From positions 62,001 through 126,000 of the forward strand of contig NZ_AOGW02000009.1 of assembly GCF_000332495.1 (NCBI RefSeq): 64,000 bases of DNA, read 5' to 3'. Within the stretch, counting starts at the first letter, position 1; every line of letters begins with the position of its first letter. The notes beneath the pieces were generated by a model, which saw only the letters and a list, made by a program, of their open reading frames with translations, did not search any database and was not told the DNA's origin. Source of the DNA: Leptospira terpstrae serovar Hualin str. LT 11-33 = ATCC 700639. GTDB lineage: Bacteria > Spirochaetota > Leptospiria > Leptospirales > Leptospiraceae. Below are positions 9,781 to 20,016 of this stretch, in pieces. The position numbers and the translations under genes were made by a program.

Positions 9781-10532
9781 GTTTTTTTCGGATGGTTACG
9801 GGATGTTTTATTATTTGCATTTTGGCTTCTGTAAATTTGAATGCTGAGTCGAATCGCTGGCGTTCTTGTTTTCGGACTAATTGTTTATCCTTTGTCCTAC
9901 CTTCCCAGTGGTATCTTACGGAACGAAGATCTAACGGGTTAACTACAAAGTTTGATCATTTCAAAACATCTCCACTGAAAGAGGAATCAGGTAGAGAAAT
10001 TATCCCTGCACTAGTAGTTCTATTTAAAGAATCTGAAAACAAACTTCCGTTACATCCAATTCTTTTCCATGCAGAATCTAGACGTTTTAGTTTGATTACC
10101 AATATTCGTAAGTCCTTTTCCTTACAAAAAATCCCAAACATTGACAATGGGTATAAATTTTTAGGAATGTCTGGAACTTTCAAAGATAAAGAAGATACAA
10201 TTGTACAACATTATATCACGGCAACTGAAGAAGAATTTGGTTTTACGATTTTAATTACATGTTACGAGTCGGTTTATCCTCAAATTGAAAAAGATATAAA
10301 TTTATTTCTGGAAAGTTTGACTTGGGGAAATAGACCAATGCCTTGGAAGGTTCAAGATCTGGAAGTGCAAGTTTCTAAAGCCAAGGAATTAGAAACCAGC
10401 GCTCTGAATCGATTAAAGACTAAAAAATCGGAAGAAATCACAATCGCACTAGAAGAGTTAAGTGACTCTTGTGAGTTAGGTTCTGTCACTTCTTGTGAAA
10501 TGTTTACTGTGTTGATGAATTTAGGTAGATAA
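9777..10532 (+). CDS. Exported protein of unknown function
   Basis: 251 residues with an N-terminal signal peptide (about residues 1-24, ending NAES), so probably periplasmic. The C-terminal 60 residues are predicted helical and charged (VQDLEVQVSKAKELETSALN) and contain two cysteines in a DSCELGSVTSCEM stretch reminiscent of Sel1-like edge repeats, but that is weak. Start overlaps the acetoacetyl-CoA synthetase stop (ATGA), indicating translational coupling. No domain recognised. Confidence 0.7.
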   Translation: MSFFRMVTGCFIICILASVNLNAESNRWRSCFRTNCLSFVLPSQWYLTERRSNGLTTKFDHFKTSPLKEESGREIIPALVVLFKESENKLPLHPILFHAESRRFSLITNIRKSFSLQKIPNIDNGYKFLGMSGTFKDKEDTIVQHYITATEEEFGFTILITCYESVYPQIEKDINLFLESLTWGNRPMPWKVQDLEVQVSKAKELETSALNRLKTKKSEEITIALEELSDSCELGSVTSCEMFTVLMNLGR

Positions 10533-10560
10533 AAAATCAAAGATTATCTTTGCATTTTTT
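10531..10560. terminator. Bidirectional intrinsic terminator
   Basis: A six-A run, the perfect inverted repeat CAAAGA-TTA-TCTTTG (10538-10552), then CATTTTTT. The flanking A and T runs make it a terminator in both directions, placed exactly between two convergent genes. On the minus strand the hairpin contains the cytochrome gene's stop codon. Confidence 0.7.
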
Positions 10561-10978
10561 GGATATACTCAGCAACCGCTTCAATTTCCACTTTTCGCAT
10601 ATGCAAATAGGCTTTCATATAGGTTCCAGGAATTCCGTTTTTAATAGTTTTTGCAATGGCTTCTTTTGAAGATCCATAGATATATGTTGACTTATCTTGA
10701 AAATTAGGAATTCGTACGTTTGCAAACAATGCTGTTCTTGTCCCCCGCCCATTGCCTTGCATACCATGACAGGAAGCACATCCATTTTGTACATACATTG
10801 CTTCTGGAAAAGGAACAGTCACTGCAGGTGGTGGGGGAGGTTCTTTTTTTGGAGATTCATTTTCTTGGGTACAGTTGTTAATAAAAAGTAAGATTATAAA
10901 ACATCGAATCAATATCCAAGCTGCTTTATCCTGGTGAGTTTTAGCCAAAGAAATTATTTTCCAATTTGACGAATTCAA
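10544..10978 (-). CDS. Single-haem c-type cytochrome, probably membrane-anchored
   Basis: 144 residues. An N-terminal hydrophobic stretch ends ILLFINNC, a possible loose lipobox, so it may be a lipoprotein. A Pro-rich linker (PPPPPAVTVPFP) follows, then the haem-binding motif CASCH with GMQGNGRG downstream, and a distal Met candidate in GTYMKAY. Size and motif order fit class I cytochrome c of the small electron-transfer or oxidase-partner type. The first about 25 residues before the hydrophobic segment are long for a signal peptide, so the true start could be internal. Confidence 0.82.
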   Translation of the reverse strand: MNSSNWKIISLAKTHQDKAAWILIRCFIILLFINNCTQENESPKKEPPPPPAVTVPFPEAMYVQNGCASCHGMQGNGRGTRTALFANVRIPNFQDKSTYIYGSSKEAIAKTIKNGIPGTYMKAYLHMRKVEIEAVAEYIQKMQR

Positions 10979-10983
10979 TGGAA

Positions 10984-13900
10984 TTAATCGCAGTAGAACC
11001 CTGATCCAACCAAACTAATGTTATACTTTTGCGACAAATAACAATAAACAATAGTTCTACCGGGATTAGACAGATTTGTTTTATAATAAAGAACTTCTGC
11101 AATATGGCCGGAAAAGAAACTTGTGGTGGTTTCGTTGGTACCTAAATAAATATTATTTTGTGTAAATACTTTCGTTGTATCTGTAGGGATTCCCATGGTT
11201 GTACCATTTAGATAAAATCCAAAAGAGGAACCTGCTGTATATTCTGCCGCAATCAAATAAGGGATCAATGTCCCCCCAAATGCCCCAGAACTACTTCCGA
11301 TGAGTCCTTCTGAAGGTTTTGCCATACGAACGATATTGGAATCCAAATAGTAAGAGACACCACCCGCTGCCGATTCAAATAAAGTTCCATTGGTTAATGT
11401 TGTTCGACTAAATGCTAGAAAGAAAGTTGAATTGTTTGAAGGAATGTCTGCAGCAGGACCACGGTAAAGGTATTCTGAGTTTACTGCATTAAAAGAAACG
11501 GATGGTTTTCCATTGAATCCAGCATTGTTGAATGTAGGTGCCATTGTTCCATTAAAAAAGGATGCAGCATTACCACTTCTATCATGCCAAGTTGTAATTG
11601 CTGTTCCATTACCTTGGTTTGATAAACTATCGGCACTTAGGTGGAGACGTAAGCTACTTAGTGCTAATGTAGGAGACCAAGTTACCACTTGTCTTGGATC
11701 AAAACCTGCAAGTGATTGAATTTCATTGGGTCCAAGGGCTCGGTTATAAACTAAAACATCATCGATCAGTCCAGAAAAACTTGTTGAAAGGTCGGTTCGT
11801 GTCCCAATGGTAAACGCAGTTGGATTGGTATCCCACGTATTTTTGGTTTCTGTCCTGAGTTTAACACCATTGTGGTATAAATTTGCCGCATAACCACCAT
11901 CAGGTCCTTCGTAAACACCGCAAAGTTGGTGCCATACATTTTCATGGTTATAATATGATTCTTCAACATCATTTCCAAAACCTGCGAAATAATATTTTCC
12001 TCCACCTGATCCTGCTCCAAGTGCCACCAAACGGTCGGTAGCTGTTTGTCCAAAACTTACCATTGTACCTGGATTAGTGAGGTTTGATTTAAAATGAACA
12101 CAAACTGTCCTTGGTTGTTGGCTATAGGGTAATTGGGTATCGGTTGTAGAAACATTGATATAATTAGTACCGTTTGTACTTATGGCAGCAGCAGCTTGGC
12201 CAAATCGGTCAGTGAAAAGGCCAACACCCATATTGGTAACTTGGTTACCAAACCCACTCACATCCTGAAGGTCTTTGTTAAAATCAAAACGAGCTACAAG
12301 ACCTACGGGAATTTGAGCAGAGAGACGTCTCACTTCTTTATCTGTAAGAGCTTTTGAATAGACGCGTATGTCATCTATTTTACCAGCAAAAGTCTGGGTA
12401 GAAAAAGTCATGATTTTACCAATGTAAACTCCCGTACTAGGTGTTGTGTTTATGGAGGTACCAATATTGGAAGGGCCTACAATATCTATTCCATTCACAT
12501 AGATATATCCATAAGTGCCATCAAAGGTTCCGCATATGTGAGACCATCGATTGAGCGGAATGGAATAAGTTGTAAATACTTCACCACCACCTAAACCTCC
12601 GAACCGAATTAAATTATCACCTAGTCCATTTTTAAAAATAGACAATATGAATTCGGAACCAGGGCCTGGAGTTCCGTAAGAAAAAATGGCCAAATGTTCA
12701 TTGGGATTGGAAGGATAAGTTTCAGGATTCACCCAAACGCATACACTCCGTGGATGTTGGCCTAATGGTAATCCTAACTCGGTTCCATTCGCATAACCAT
12801 TGTTTCCAAGGGCAAAACGTACACTCGCATTGGGACTACGGTCACGACCAGGAGCATATCCAGTCAGCCCACCGTATAAGGAAAGAGTATTCCCAACTGG
12901 ACCCAGTGGGTCTGTATTTGCCTTAAATTGATAGTTCATCAGTAGTTCAATTGGGCGAGAAGAATAGGAATTTCCTACGAGAGTCGAATCTGCTGTACGT
13001 GCTAGGTCATTGATTTCTGCATCATTGAGATTTTTGTTATAATATCTAACGTCAGCTATGCGACCAGGAAAGAAAAAGGAACCACCGGAGCCTACACCGA
13101 TCGTAAGATTTCCTGTGACTGGATTGGTAGATCGTTGTTTTTCAAAAATAAGGTTTCCATTCATGTATACTCGATAGATATTATTGTTATCTACTGTCAT
13201 TGCAACATGGGTCCATAAGTTGGGAATGACTGTTGTGTATGTTGAGTCACTAGGATAACCACCCCGAGCAAGCACCAATTGTTTACTGGAATCGATAAAG
13301 AGACCATGTCCTGAAGAAGCAAGATCGCCATTAAATACGATTACCTTACCAATTCCCGCATTGGTTCCATCCCAATTGAACCAAGCAGATAATGTTATGT
13401 TAGAAGTCGCAGCACTTGGGGAAGGTGCGATCCCTGCATTTCCAACGGATGTACTTGCAGCTCCCCCAGTTTCTCCAAACCGGCCCAATCCAAAACCAGG
13501 ACTTCCTACTGCCGTGATGGTTTGGTTATTTAATAAATTCAAAACGGATCCGTTGAGAGGGTAGTAGGCTAAAAGTCCAGAAACATTGAGTGATCTCAGT
13601 GCATGTGCCGTGCCAAATACTAAAACATTTCCAATATTAGCAATGTATAATGGAGCATTGAGAGATGCATTCACTCCTTCGCCATCCACTAGACCAGTGC
13701 CACCAGAACCTGCGATAGTAATGACTTCGCCGGTTAGCATATGGACACGTCTTATGCGATGGTTACCATAATCGGCTACATATAAAAAAATTCCATCATG
13801 AGTGAGTCCGTGAGGCATTAAAAAACTGGCTCCGGTTCCCACTCCTTCCACAAAACCAGCGGTTGAACTTCCTGCAAGAATGGTTGTAGTACCTGTCACT

Positions 13901-16863
13901 TTATGAGTTTTAGTGATATTATATGTACCTAAATTTGTTACGTAAATATAATCACCTGCGATCGTAATCCCTTCTGGTTGGTTGATATCACCACCACTTG
14001 TAAGTGTAGTGACTTCGCGGTTTCTAAGTTTGATCACTCGGATGGCTGAATTATTGCGATCTGCTACATACAATTTATCATCATCAAAAACAATCCCTGC
14101 TGGTGAAGCAAACCTCGCAAGTGTTGGGTCTGTAGAATCCACATTGGCATTTGCTGGTGAGATTGTAGAATCATCACCTGCAAGAGTTTCCGCATAACCG
14201 GAGCTAATGAGAACTCTTTTGATCCTATTTCCATTATATTCTGTAACATAGAGATAGGTTCCGTCTGTTGTGATGGCTCTCGGATTATTGAATGCACTCA
14301 CAGATCCTGAGCCGGCGGTATTCCCTGCGATTCCATTTCCAACTAGGGAAGTCACAGCACCGGTTGTGGGATTAAAAACTCGAATTTTATGATTTCCTGA
14401 ATCAACAATAAATCCTTTGGTTCCATCAAATGTGATCCCACCAATATTTGTGAAGGTGGCTGAAGTTCCCGTTGCATCCGTTGATCCACTGGCTGCTTGT
14501 CCGGCCGTAGTACTCACTTGACCGCGATAGTAATGCACTTGGATGGGTGCTGGTTTTTTTGCAGTGATCGTATTTCCGTAACGGTATCCAAGAACACAAT
14601 TGACTGCCACATTTGTAATGTTAGTTCCAAGAACTGTTCCAGAATAATTTGACTGGATCGCACAAACGTATCCCGGTGGTTCTGCTGTGATTGTGATATC
14701 GTAATTTGTGCCACTGGCAATAGGTGTTGTAAAGGAGATGGGTGTGGTGGTTGCACCTCCAGGAACATTGATTGTATCAATACCATTAGTGACTGTCAGT
14801 CCTGAAGGTAATGCGATGTTACTTGTGATGTTTCCACTCATAGTATATTGATTTACCGAGCAGGCAATGACAACGTCTGTAATGGCTAAATTGGCGATAG
14901 TACCTGATCCATTGGTTACGTTACAAGTTTGCCAAGGGTTTTGTGGATTTGAGAAAACTGTCACAGAATAGTTGGAGCCAGTAGGGATCGCAGTGTTGAA
15001 AGTAAAGGTTCCGTTTCCAGCAATGGTCAAATCATCCCCTAAATTATTTTGTAAAACAAATGTATTTACACCGAAGGGAATAGTTAAGTTACTGATAGTT
15101 CCACTCACTGTGTAAACATTCGGTTGGTAGTTCAAACTTAGTATATCACTACCTACATAATCGAGTTTACACATTCGAACTTTTACGTTTTGTGAAGAAC
15201 CGGGAGTGGGGAATATATAATTGCCTAGTGTACCAGACGAACAAGTGTTTGCTGTGGCACCACAAACAGGATCAGTCGGTGTTCCTGCTGCTCCTTCCTG
15301 ACAAACCCAAGTAGAGCCCGTTGTTGTTGTCGAAAAACTAACCGATTGTCCTGAATTCAAAAGAGATCCTGTCGCCAAACTAGGAGTTGGTGTAGCAACT
15401 TTTAAAGTGTAAGTAGAATTTTGAACTGTGGAATCCACCCAACCTGTTTTACAGTGAATAGCTTTGATGACAGCTTGGTTTGTGTTTGTTATTGATACAG
15501 TGCTCGTTGTCATGGTTCCTGTAGCACAAGTGGGATCCACTTGCCCTCCGTTTCCCAAAGTATAACGATACTCTGATCCTGGGATCAGAGTGGCTAAAGT
15601 TACAGTTCCATCATCATTAAAAACTGATCCACTCACAGGCGAAAATGTAGGTGTTGGTAAACTACAATTGACTACAGCTGTTCCTTGATCTGAAGTGGTT
15701 CCTGTATGAGTGGCACCGACAGTCATCGTACATACTTGGTTAGGTGCAGATAAAGAAACTACTATTTGATAATCGGAACCACCAGGAATGGTTGAAGGGA
15801 AAGAAAAGTTTGTCACACCAGAAGCTACAGTGATGGATTGAGTAGTAAAGGGAGTTCCTCCTGTATTTACTAAATCCAAAGTTACCGAACCACTGAGGAT
15901 ACTCGTGGTGGTTCCACCGGGACTGGAGACAGTTCCACTGATTAGAAAGGCATTACTACAATTCACAGGAATGGTATAGGCACCATTGGCAACAGTGATT
16001 GTGCCTGAACTTAAAGTGCAGACACCTGTGGATATGATTCCGCCAGGATTATCAATCGCGATGGAAAATGTTCCACCACTCAAATAAGTGCCTGGAAAAG
16101 GAAATGTTCCATCGGCAATAACATTAATTGTATTTGATCCATCTAACGTAAGTTTGAGTTCGTTCCCAACAGTAAGAGTACCTAAAATTCCGGTTACTTG
16201 TGCATTCACAGCAAAAGAATTTGTTGTACAGTTGATTGCTGCTGGCAAATGAGCAGCCACCATAATTCCTGTTGTGATGCCGGGAGATGTTATGGAACAA
16301 GTTTGGCTTGGGCTTGTTGGTTGGCTTATGATGCTAAAATTATATGTTTCGCCTGCGGGAATGGGAGGTAAGGAAAAACTTGTAGAATTGACATTGATTA
16401 CATCAGTACCGGCGCCAGTTACATTTTGTATTTGGAGCCCGTTACCAAGAAGTCCAGTGGCAGTCCCGTAAATAAGATACAGTGCATCTCCACAAACAAT
16501 TTGAATTCCTTCAATATTGCCGCTGAGTACAGTTCCTGATCCAGAAGAAACAATACATTTCTGAATGGGAGAATTAGGTTGTGTTTTGACGATTACATTG
16601 TAAGGGGAGCCGGATTGAATTTTTTTTGAGAAAGTATAAGTCTGGTTAGCCGAAACATCCACAATATCTCCATTGTTTTCAATTTGGAGACCGGATCCTA
16701 ATAGTCCCGAGACACGAAAGGAAACAGAATAAGTAAGGGTGTTGGCTTGTAAAAAACGAAAAGTAGTATAAGTTTCTAATATAGAGCGGTCAATCCCTGG
16801 AAATTTACAGGCAAAGAGCGGTAACAAAATAATATAGATACAAATTCTTAGGGTATAACTCAT
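10984..16863 (-). CDS. Giant multidomain lipoprotein: Ig-like repeats, NHL repeats, LamG-like domains
   Basis: 1959 residues. Signal peptide with lipobox LFAC (Cys19) predicts an outer-membrane or surface lipoprotein. Residues about 45-430 contain four diverged copies of an approximately 85-residue beta-sandwich unit; each has a GLLGSGLQI-like start and ends in a conserved Cys. Two segments resembling chitobiase-type C-terminal domains follow, beginning TPTFSPVSGS and TPTPSLATGS, and two more copies of the Ig-like unit come before residue about 790. Next is an NHL-type beta-propeller, with repeats such as TDGTYLYVTEYNGNRIKRV and HDGIFLYVADYGNHRIRRV (about 800-1120). The C-terminal 800 residues hold four LamG/concanavalin-like units with ISLS-type WFNWDG, VCVWVNPE and VCVHFKS strands. 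Adhesin or glycan-binding role is inferred from architecture only. Confidence 0.88.
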   Translation of the reverse strand: MSYTLRICIYIILLPLFACKFPGIDRSILETYTTFRFLQANTLTYSVSFRVSGLLGSGLQIENNGDIVDVSANQTYTFSKKIQSGSPYNVIVKTQPNSPIQKCIVSSGSGTVLSGNIEGIQIVCGDALYLIYGTATGLLGNGLQIQNVTGAGTDVINVNSTSFSLPPIPAGETYNFSIISQPTSPSQTCSITSPGITTGIMVAAHLPAAINCTTNSFAVNAQVTGILGTLTVGNELKLTLDGSNTINVIADGTFPFPGTYLSGGTFSIAIDNPGGIISTGVCTLSSGTITVANGAYTIPVNCSNAFLISGTVSSPGGTTTSILSGSVTLDLVNTGGTPFTTQSITVASGVTNFSFPSTIPGGSDYQIVVSLSAPNQVCTMTVGATHTGTTSDQGTAVVNCSLPTPTFSPVSGSVFNDDGTVTLATLIPGSEYRYTLGNGGQVDPTCATGTMTTSTVSITNTNQAVIKAIHCKTGWVDSTVQNSTYTLKVATPTPSLATGSLLNSGQSVSFSTTTTGSTWVCQEGAAGTPTDPVCGATANTCSSGTLGNYIFPTPGSSQNVKVRMCKLDYVGSDILSLNYQPNVYTVSGTISNLTIPFGVNTFVLQNNLGDDLTIAGNGTFTFNTAIPTGSNYSVTVFSNPQNPWQTCNVTNGSGTIANLAITDVVIACSVNQYTMSGNITSNIALPSGLTVTNGIDTINVPGGATTTPISFTTPIASGTNYDITITAEPPGYVCAIQSNYSGTVLGTNITNVAVNCVLGYRYGNTITAKKPAPIQVHYYRGQVSTTAGQAASGSTDATGTSATFTNIGGITFDGTKGFIVDSGNHKIRVFNPTTGAVTSLVGNGIAGNTAGSGSVSAFNNPRAITTDGTYLYVTEYNGNRIKRVLISSGYAETLAGDDSTISPANANVDSTDPTLARFASPAGIVFDDDKLYVADRNNSAIRVIKLRNREVTTLTSGGDINQPEGITIAGDYIYVTNLGTYNITKTHKVTGTTTILAGSSTAGFVEGVGTGASFLMPHGLTHDGIFLYVADYGNHRIRRVHMLTGEVITIAGSGGTGLVDGEGVNASLNAPLYIANIGNVLVFGTAHALRSLNVSGLLAYYPLNGSVLNLLNNQTITAVGSPGFGLGRFGETGGAASTSVGNAGIAPSPSAATSNITLSAWFNWDGTNAGIGKVIVFNGDLASSGHGLFIDSSKQLVLARGGYPSDSTYTTVIPNLWTHVAMTVDNNNIYRVYMNGNLIFEKQRSTNPVTGNLTIGVGSGGSFFFPGRIADVRYYNKNLNDAEINDLARTADSTLVGNSYSSRPIELLMNYQFKANTDPLGPVGNTLSLYGGLTGYAPGRDRSPNASVRFALGNNGYANGTELGLPLGQHPRSVCVWVNPETYPSNPNEHLAIFSYGTPGPGSEFILSIFKNGLGDNLIRFGGLGGGEVFTTYSIPLNRWSHICGTFDGTYGYIYVNGIDIVGPSNIGTSINTTPSTGVYIGKIMTFSTQTFAGKIDDIRVYSKALTDKEVRRLSAQIPVGLVARFDFNKDLQDVSGFGNQVTNMGVGLFTDRFGQAAAAISTNGTNYINVSTTDTQLPYSQQPRTVCVHFKSNLTNPGTMVSFGQTATDRLVALGAGSGGGKYYFAGFGNDVEESYYNHENVWHQLCGVYEGPDGGYAANLYHNGVKLRTETKNTWDTNPTAFTIGTRTDLSTSFSGLIDDVLVYNRALGPNEIQSLAGFDPRQVVTWSPTLALSSLRLHLSADSLSNQGNGTAITTWHDRSGNAASFFNGTMAPTFNNAGFNGKPSVSFNAVNSEYLYRGPAADIPSNNSTFFLAFSRTTLTNGTLFESAAGGVSYYLDSNIVRMAKPSEGLIGSSSGAFGGTLIPYLIAAEYTAGSSFGFYLNGTTMGIPTDTTKVFTQNNIYLGTNETTTSFFSGHIAEVLYYKTNLSNPGRTIVYCYLSQKYNISLVGSGFYCD

Positions 16864-17073
16864 ATTTTCTACAGACTAGAAAGAGTCATAAAACTTAGGA
16901 TTTCACGACTCTTTCTATTATCGAAAAGTAAAATACAAGAATCGATAAAGTCGAGAGAATTTCTTTCCTAAACTTTGGGAAAGTATCTTTGGTTCAGGTA
17001 AATAAATTTCTACTCACTGTAACTTGAGAGACAGTTTCAAATAGCCAAGTCAAAAATCTTACCCTTGTTTGGC

Positions 17074-18048
17074 TTAAATCAGACCTTTCGATGCCAAAAA
17101 CTCTGGGTTAAAGATTTTAGATTGGTATTTTGCTCCGCTATCACATAACACAGTCACGATGGTATGTCCCGGACCTAAATCTTTAGCAATTTGGTAAGCT
17201 GCCGCTAAGTTGATTCCGACACTTCCTCCCATAAACAGACCATCTTGTTTTAAAACTAAATTCAAAATACGAAGGGCTTCTTTGTCATGGATGCGGACAG
17301 CGTCATCCGCAGGCATTTCTTCCATGTTTTTCGTGATCCTGCCTTGGCCAATTCCTTCTGTGATGGAGGAACCTTCGATCGTAATATTGCCTGTTTTGAC
17401 AAAGGAATAAATTCCTGAGCCGTAAGGATCTGCCACGATGCACTTGATATTTGGATTTTTTGATTTAAAAAATAATCCCGTTCCCGCATAAGTTCCACCT
17501 GTTCCGAGTGATGCGGTCCAAACATCAATTTTCCCTTGGGTTTGTTCCCAAATTTCCGGTCCTGTGGTTTCAAAATGGGCATTCCGATTGGCCAAGTTAT
17601 CAAACTGGTTGGCCCAAACGGAGTTTGGAGTTTCTAATGCAATTCGTTCTGATACACGAACGTAATTTCCGGGATCCGCATAAGGTACTGCAGGAACGAG
17701 AGTGACATCTGCACCTAACGTTCGTAGCATTTCAATTTTTTCTTTGGATTGAGTTTCTGGAATGACTATGACCGATTTGTAACCTTTGGCATTACAAATA
17801 TGAGTGAGACCAATTCCCGTATTGCCAGCAGTTCCTTCGACAACAGTTCCTCCGGGTTTCAGAAGACCTTTTTTTTCTGCGTCTTCTATGATGTATAATG
17901 CAGCCCTATCTTTTACAGATCCGCCGGGATTTAAGAATTCAGCTTTGCCTAAAATTTCGCATCCTGTTTCTTCACTTAAGGAATGGATGCGTATCAAAGG
18001 GGTATTCCCCACAGTATCAATAAATCCGTTTCGTATATCTGTTTTCAT
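17074..18048 (-). CDS. cysK: Cysteine synthase (O-acetylserine sulfhydrylase)
   Basis: 324-residue fold-type II PLP enzyme that makes cysteine from O-acetylserine and sulfide. The PLP lysine is Lys46 in NPGGSVKDRAA, the substrate/asparagine loop is EGTAGNTGIG (71-80), and the phosphate-binding TGGTYAGTG follows. The length equals typical CysK/CysM and there is no C-terminal CBS or regulatory extension. GGAG lies 14 nt before the ATG, slightly far. It is transcribed alone, 210 bp upstream of the giant lipoprotein gene, whose own promoter may lie in that gap. Confidence 0.9.
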   Translation of the reverse strand: MKTDIRNGFIDTVGNTPLIRIHSLSEETGCEILGKAEFLNPGGSVKDRAALYIIEDAEKKGLLKPGGTVVEGTAGNTGIGLTHICNAKGYKSVIVIPETQSKEKIEMLRTLGADVTLVPAVPYADPGNYVRVSERIALETPNSVWANQFDNLANRNAHFETTGPEIWEQTQGKIDVWTASLGTGGTYAGTGLFFKSKNPNIKCIVADPYGSGIYSFVKTGNITIEGSSITEGIGQGRITKNMEEMPADDAVRIHDKEALRILNLVLKQDGLFMGGSVGINLAAAYQIAKDLGPGHTIVTVLCDSGAKYQSKIFNPEFLASKGLI

Positions 18049-18095
18049 GAGAATCGACTTGACTCCTTTCCTTTAGACTTACATCTTCCAAGTCT

Positions 18096-19415
18096 ATGTT
18101 ACAAACCATTCGCCGGTGGTTCGCTCCTGCTCCGTCCATACCACAAAAGTCTGAATCAGAAATCCAATCGCTCTATCCGAAATTTCGGTTTCGAGTATTG
18201 GAATCAACTTTTCTTGGTTATACGACCTACTACTTAACTCGAAACAACTTCTCACCTGTTTCTAAAGAAATTGGTGAAGCGTTATCCTATTCGAAAATAG
18301 AGATAGGTGACATCCTCGCAGTCACAGCCATCACTTATGGTATTGGAAAATTTTTAATGGGAGCACTCTCCGATCGTTCCAATCCAAGAAAGTTTATGGC
18401 AGTAGGTTTGTTTCTTACTGCCATTTTGAATTTTTCTTTTGGATTTGCGAATCATTATTGGATTCATCTTTTTTTATGGGGAGCCAATGGTCTTGTGCAA
18501 GGAATGGGTTGGCCGCCTTGCGGACGTTCTTTAGGTCACTGGTATTCGGTAAGAGAACGCGGTACTACGTTTGCATTTTGGAATATTGCACATAATATTG
18601 GAGGCGGGCTTGTTGGTGTTGTCGCATCTCATGCAGCATCGCAATTTGGATGGCAGTACGCCTTCTTTGTTCCGGGGGTTATTGCTCTTGTTGGATCCGT
18701 GTATTTATACATCCGACTTGTAGACACTCCACAATCGGAAGGTCTTCCTCCTGTTGAAGTTTATAGAAATGATTATCCACCAGAAGAAAAAGAAGATCAT
18801 GAAGCGGAACTTACCACCAAACAATTGATTGTTGAACAGGTCTTAATGAATAAATACATCTGGTTATTTGCGATTATTAATTTTTTTGTTTATATCATTC
18901 GGTATAGTTTGATTGATTGGGGACCTACTTACTTAAAAGAAACCAAAGGAGCCGACCTTGTCGGTGGTGGATACTCTACTTTTATTTTAGAATTTGGGGG
19001 AATCGGCTCCACCATTCTTATGGGATGGGTCTCCGATAAATTCGACGGAAGAAGGGGAATGGTAAGTTTACTTTGTATATTACCGATTTTCTTTGCTTTT
19101 TTAGGAATATTATTCAATCCACCAGGATCTCTTTGGATCGATTATATCCTTTTTGGTTTAATTGGTCTTTTTATCTATCCACCTGTCATGTTGTTAGGTG
19201 TTGCTGGGATGGACTTCACCTCTAAAAAAGCAGTGGGAACCGCGGCGGGGTTTATCGGTCTTTTTGGATCTTTAGGGAGAACGGCCCAAGGGAAGGGACT
19301 TGCCATCCTTGCCACAGAATACTCTTGGGACGTTGCATTGTCCGCCGTTCTCGTTTCCACTTTGATTGCCATTGTCCTTCTAGTTTTCAGTTGGAATTTG
19401 CGTCCGCGTGGGTAA
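18096..19415 (+). CDS. Organophosphate:phosphate antiporter family MFS transporter (GlpT/UhpT-like)
   Basis: 439-residue 12-TM major facilitator. The segment GMGWPPCGRSLGHWYSVRER is the organophosphate:Pi antiporter family signature, and the early YYLTRNNFSPVSKE motif is also GlpT/UhpT-type, with the conserved arginine of TM1. Probable substrate is glycerol-3-phosphate or a hexose phosphate in exchange for phosphate; the exact one is not resolvable. It diverges from cysK across only 47 bp. No sensor pair of the UhpAB type is adjacent. Confidence 0.88.
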   Translation: MLQTIRRWFAPAPSIPQKSESEIQSLYPKFRFRVLESTFLGYTTYYLTRNNFSPVSKEIGEALSYSKIEIGDILAVTAITYGIGKFLMGALSDRSNPRKFMAVGLFLTAILNFSFGFANHYWIHLFLWGANGLVQGMGWPPCGRSLGHWYSVRERGTTFAFWNIAHNIGGGLVGVVASHAASQFGWQYAFFVPGVIALVGSVYLYIRLVDTPQSEGLPPVEVYRNDYPPEEKEDHEAELTTKQLIVEQVLMNKYIWLFAIINFFVYIIRYSLIDWGPTYLKETKGADLVGGGYSTFILEFGGIGSTILMGWVSDKFDGRRGMVSLLCILPIFFAFLGILFNPPGSLWIDYILFGLIGLFIYPPVMLLGVAGMDFTSKKAVGTAAGFIGLFGSLGRTAQGKGLAILATEYSWDVALSAVLVSTLIAIVLLVFSWNLRPRG

Positions 19416-19458
19416 ATAAATTGACTAAATCTAAAAAAATCGATAGGATCATTATCTT

Positions 19459-20001
19459 ATGACACTCGGCAAAAAAATTTCCATAGGAATCATTGGCATC
19501 ATCGCCATACCGTTAGTTGTGGCTCTCTTTCTACCTACTGGATACCAGGTAGAACGTTCCATTGATATCACTAAACCAGCTTCAGATGTGTTTGCTTACA
19601 TCCGTCTGTTAAAGAACCAAGACCAGTATAGTGTTTGGGCAAAAAAAGATCCCAGTATGAAAAAGATTTACACAGGCCAAGACGGCACAGTTGGTTTTAT
19701 TTCACGTTGGGAAAGTTTAGATAAAGAAGTTGGGATCGGCGAACAAGAGATCAAAATGATCAATGGAGATGCTTTGGAGATGGAAACCGAACTTCGATTT
19801 TTTGAACCTTTTGAAGGAACCGAACGCAGTTATATGAAGGTTTCTTCTTTGGACCAAAAAAAATCCAAAGTCATTTGGGGATTTGATGGATCGATGCCTT
19901 ATCCTTCCAATTTGATGTTAGTTTTTATGAATTTTGAAGAAATGATAGGAAAAGACTTTGAAGAGGGACTATCCAACCTTAAAGTTGTTTTAGAAAAGTA
20001 A
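19459..20001 (+). CDS. SRPBCC-fold protein with membrane anchor
   Basis: 180 residues: an N-terminal hydrophobic segment (about 5-24) then a START/Bet v1-like polyketide-cyclase fold, opening with VERSIDITKPASDVFAYI, the usual first strand and helix of SRPBCC proteins. A ligand-binding role for hydrophobic compounds is the family expectation, but nothing indicates the ligand. It lies 43 bp after the transporter and 15 bp before the beta-propeller gene, so all are probably cotranscribed. Confidence 0.75.
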   Translation: MTLGKKISIGIIGIIAIPLVVALFLPTGYQVERSIDITKPASDVFAYIRLLKNQDQYSVWAKKDPSMKKIYTGQDGTVGFISRWESLDKEVGIGEQEIKMINGDALEMETELRFFEPFEGTERSYMKVSSLDQKKSKVIWGFDGSMPYPSNLMLVFMNFEEMIGKDFEEGLSNLKVVLEK

Positions 20002-20016
20002 GGACATTCATTTCGA

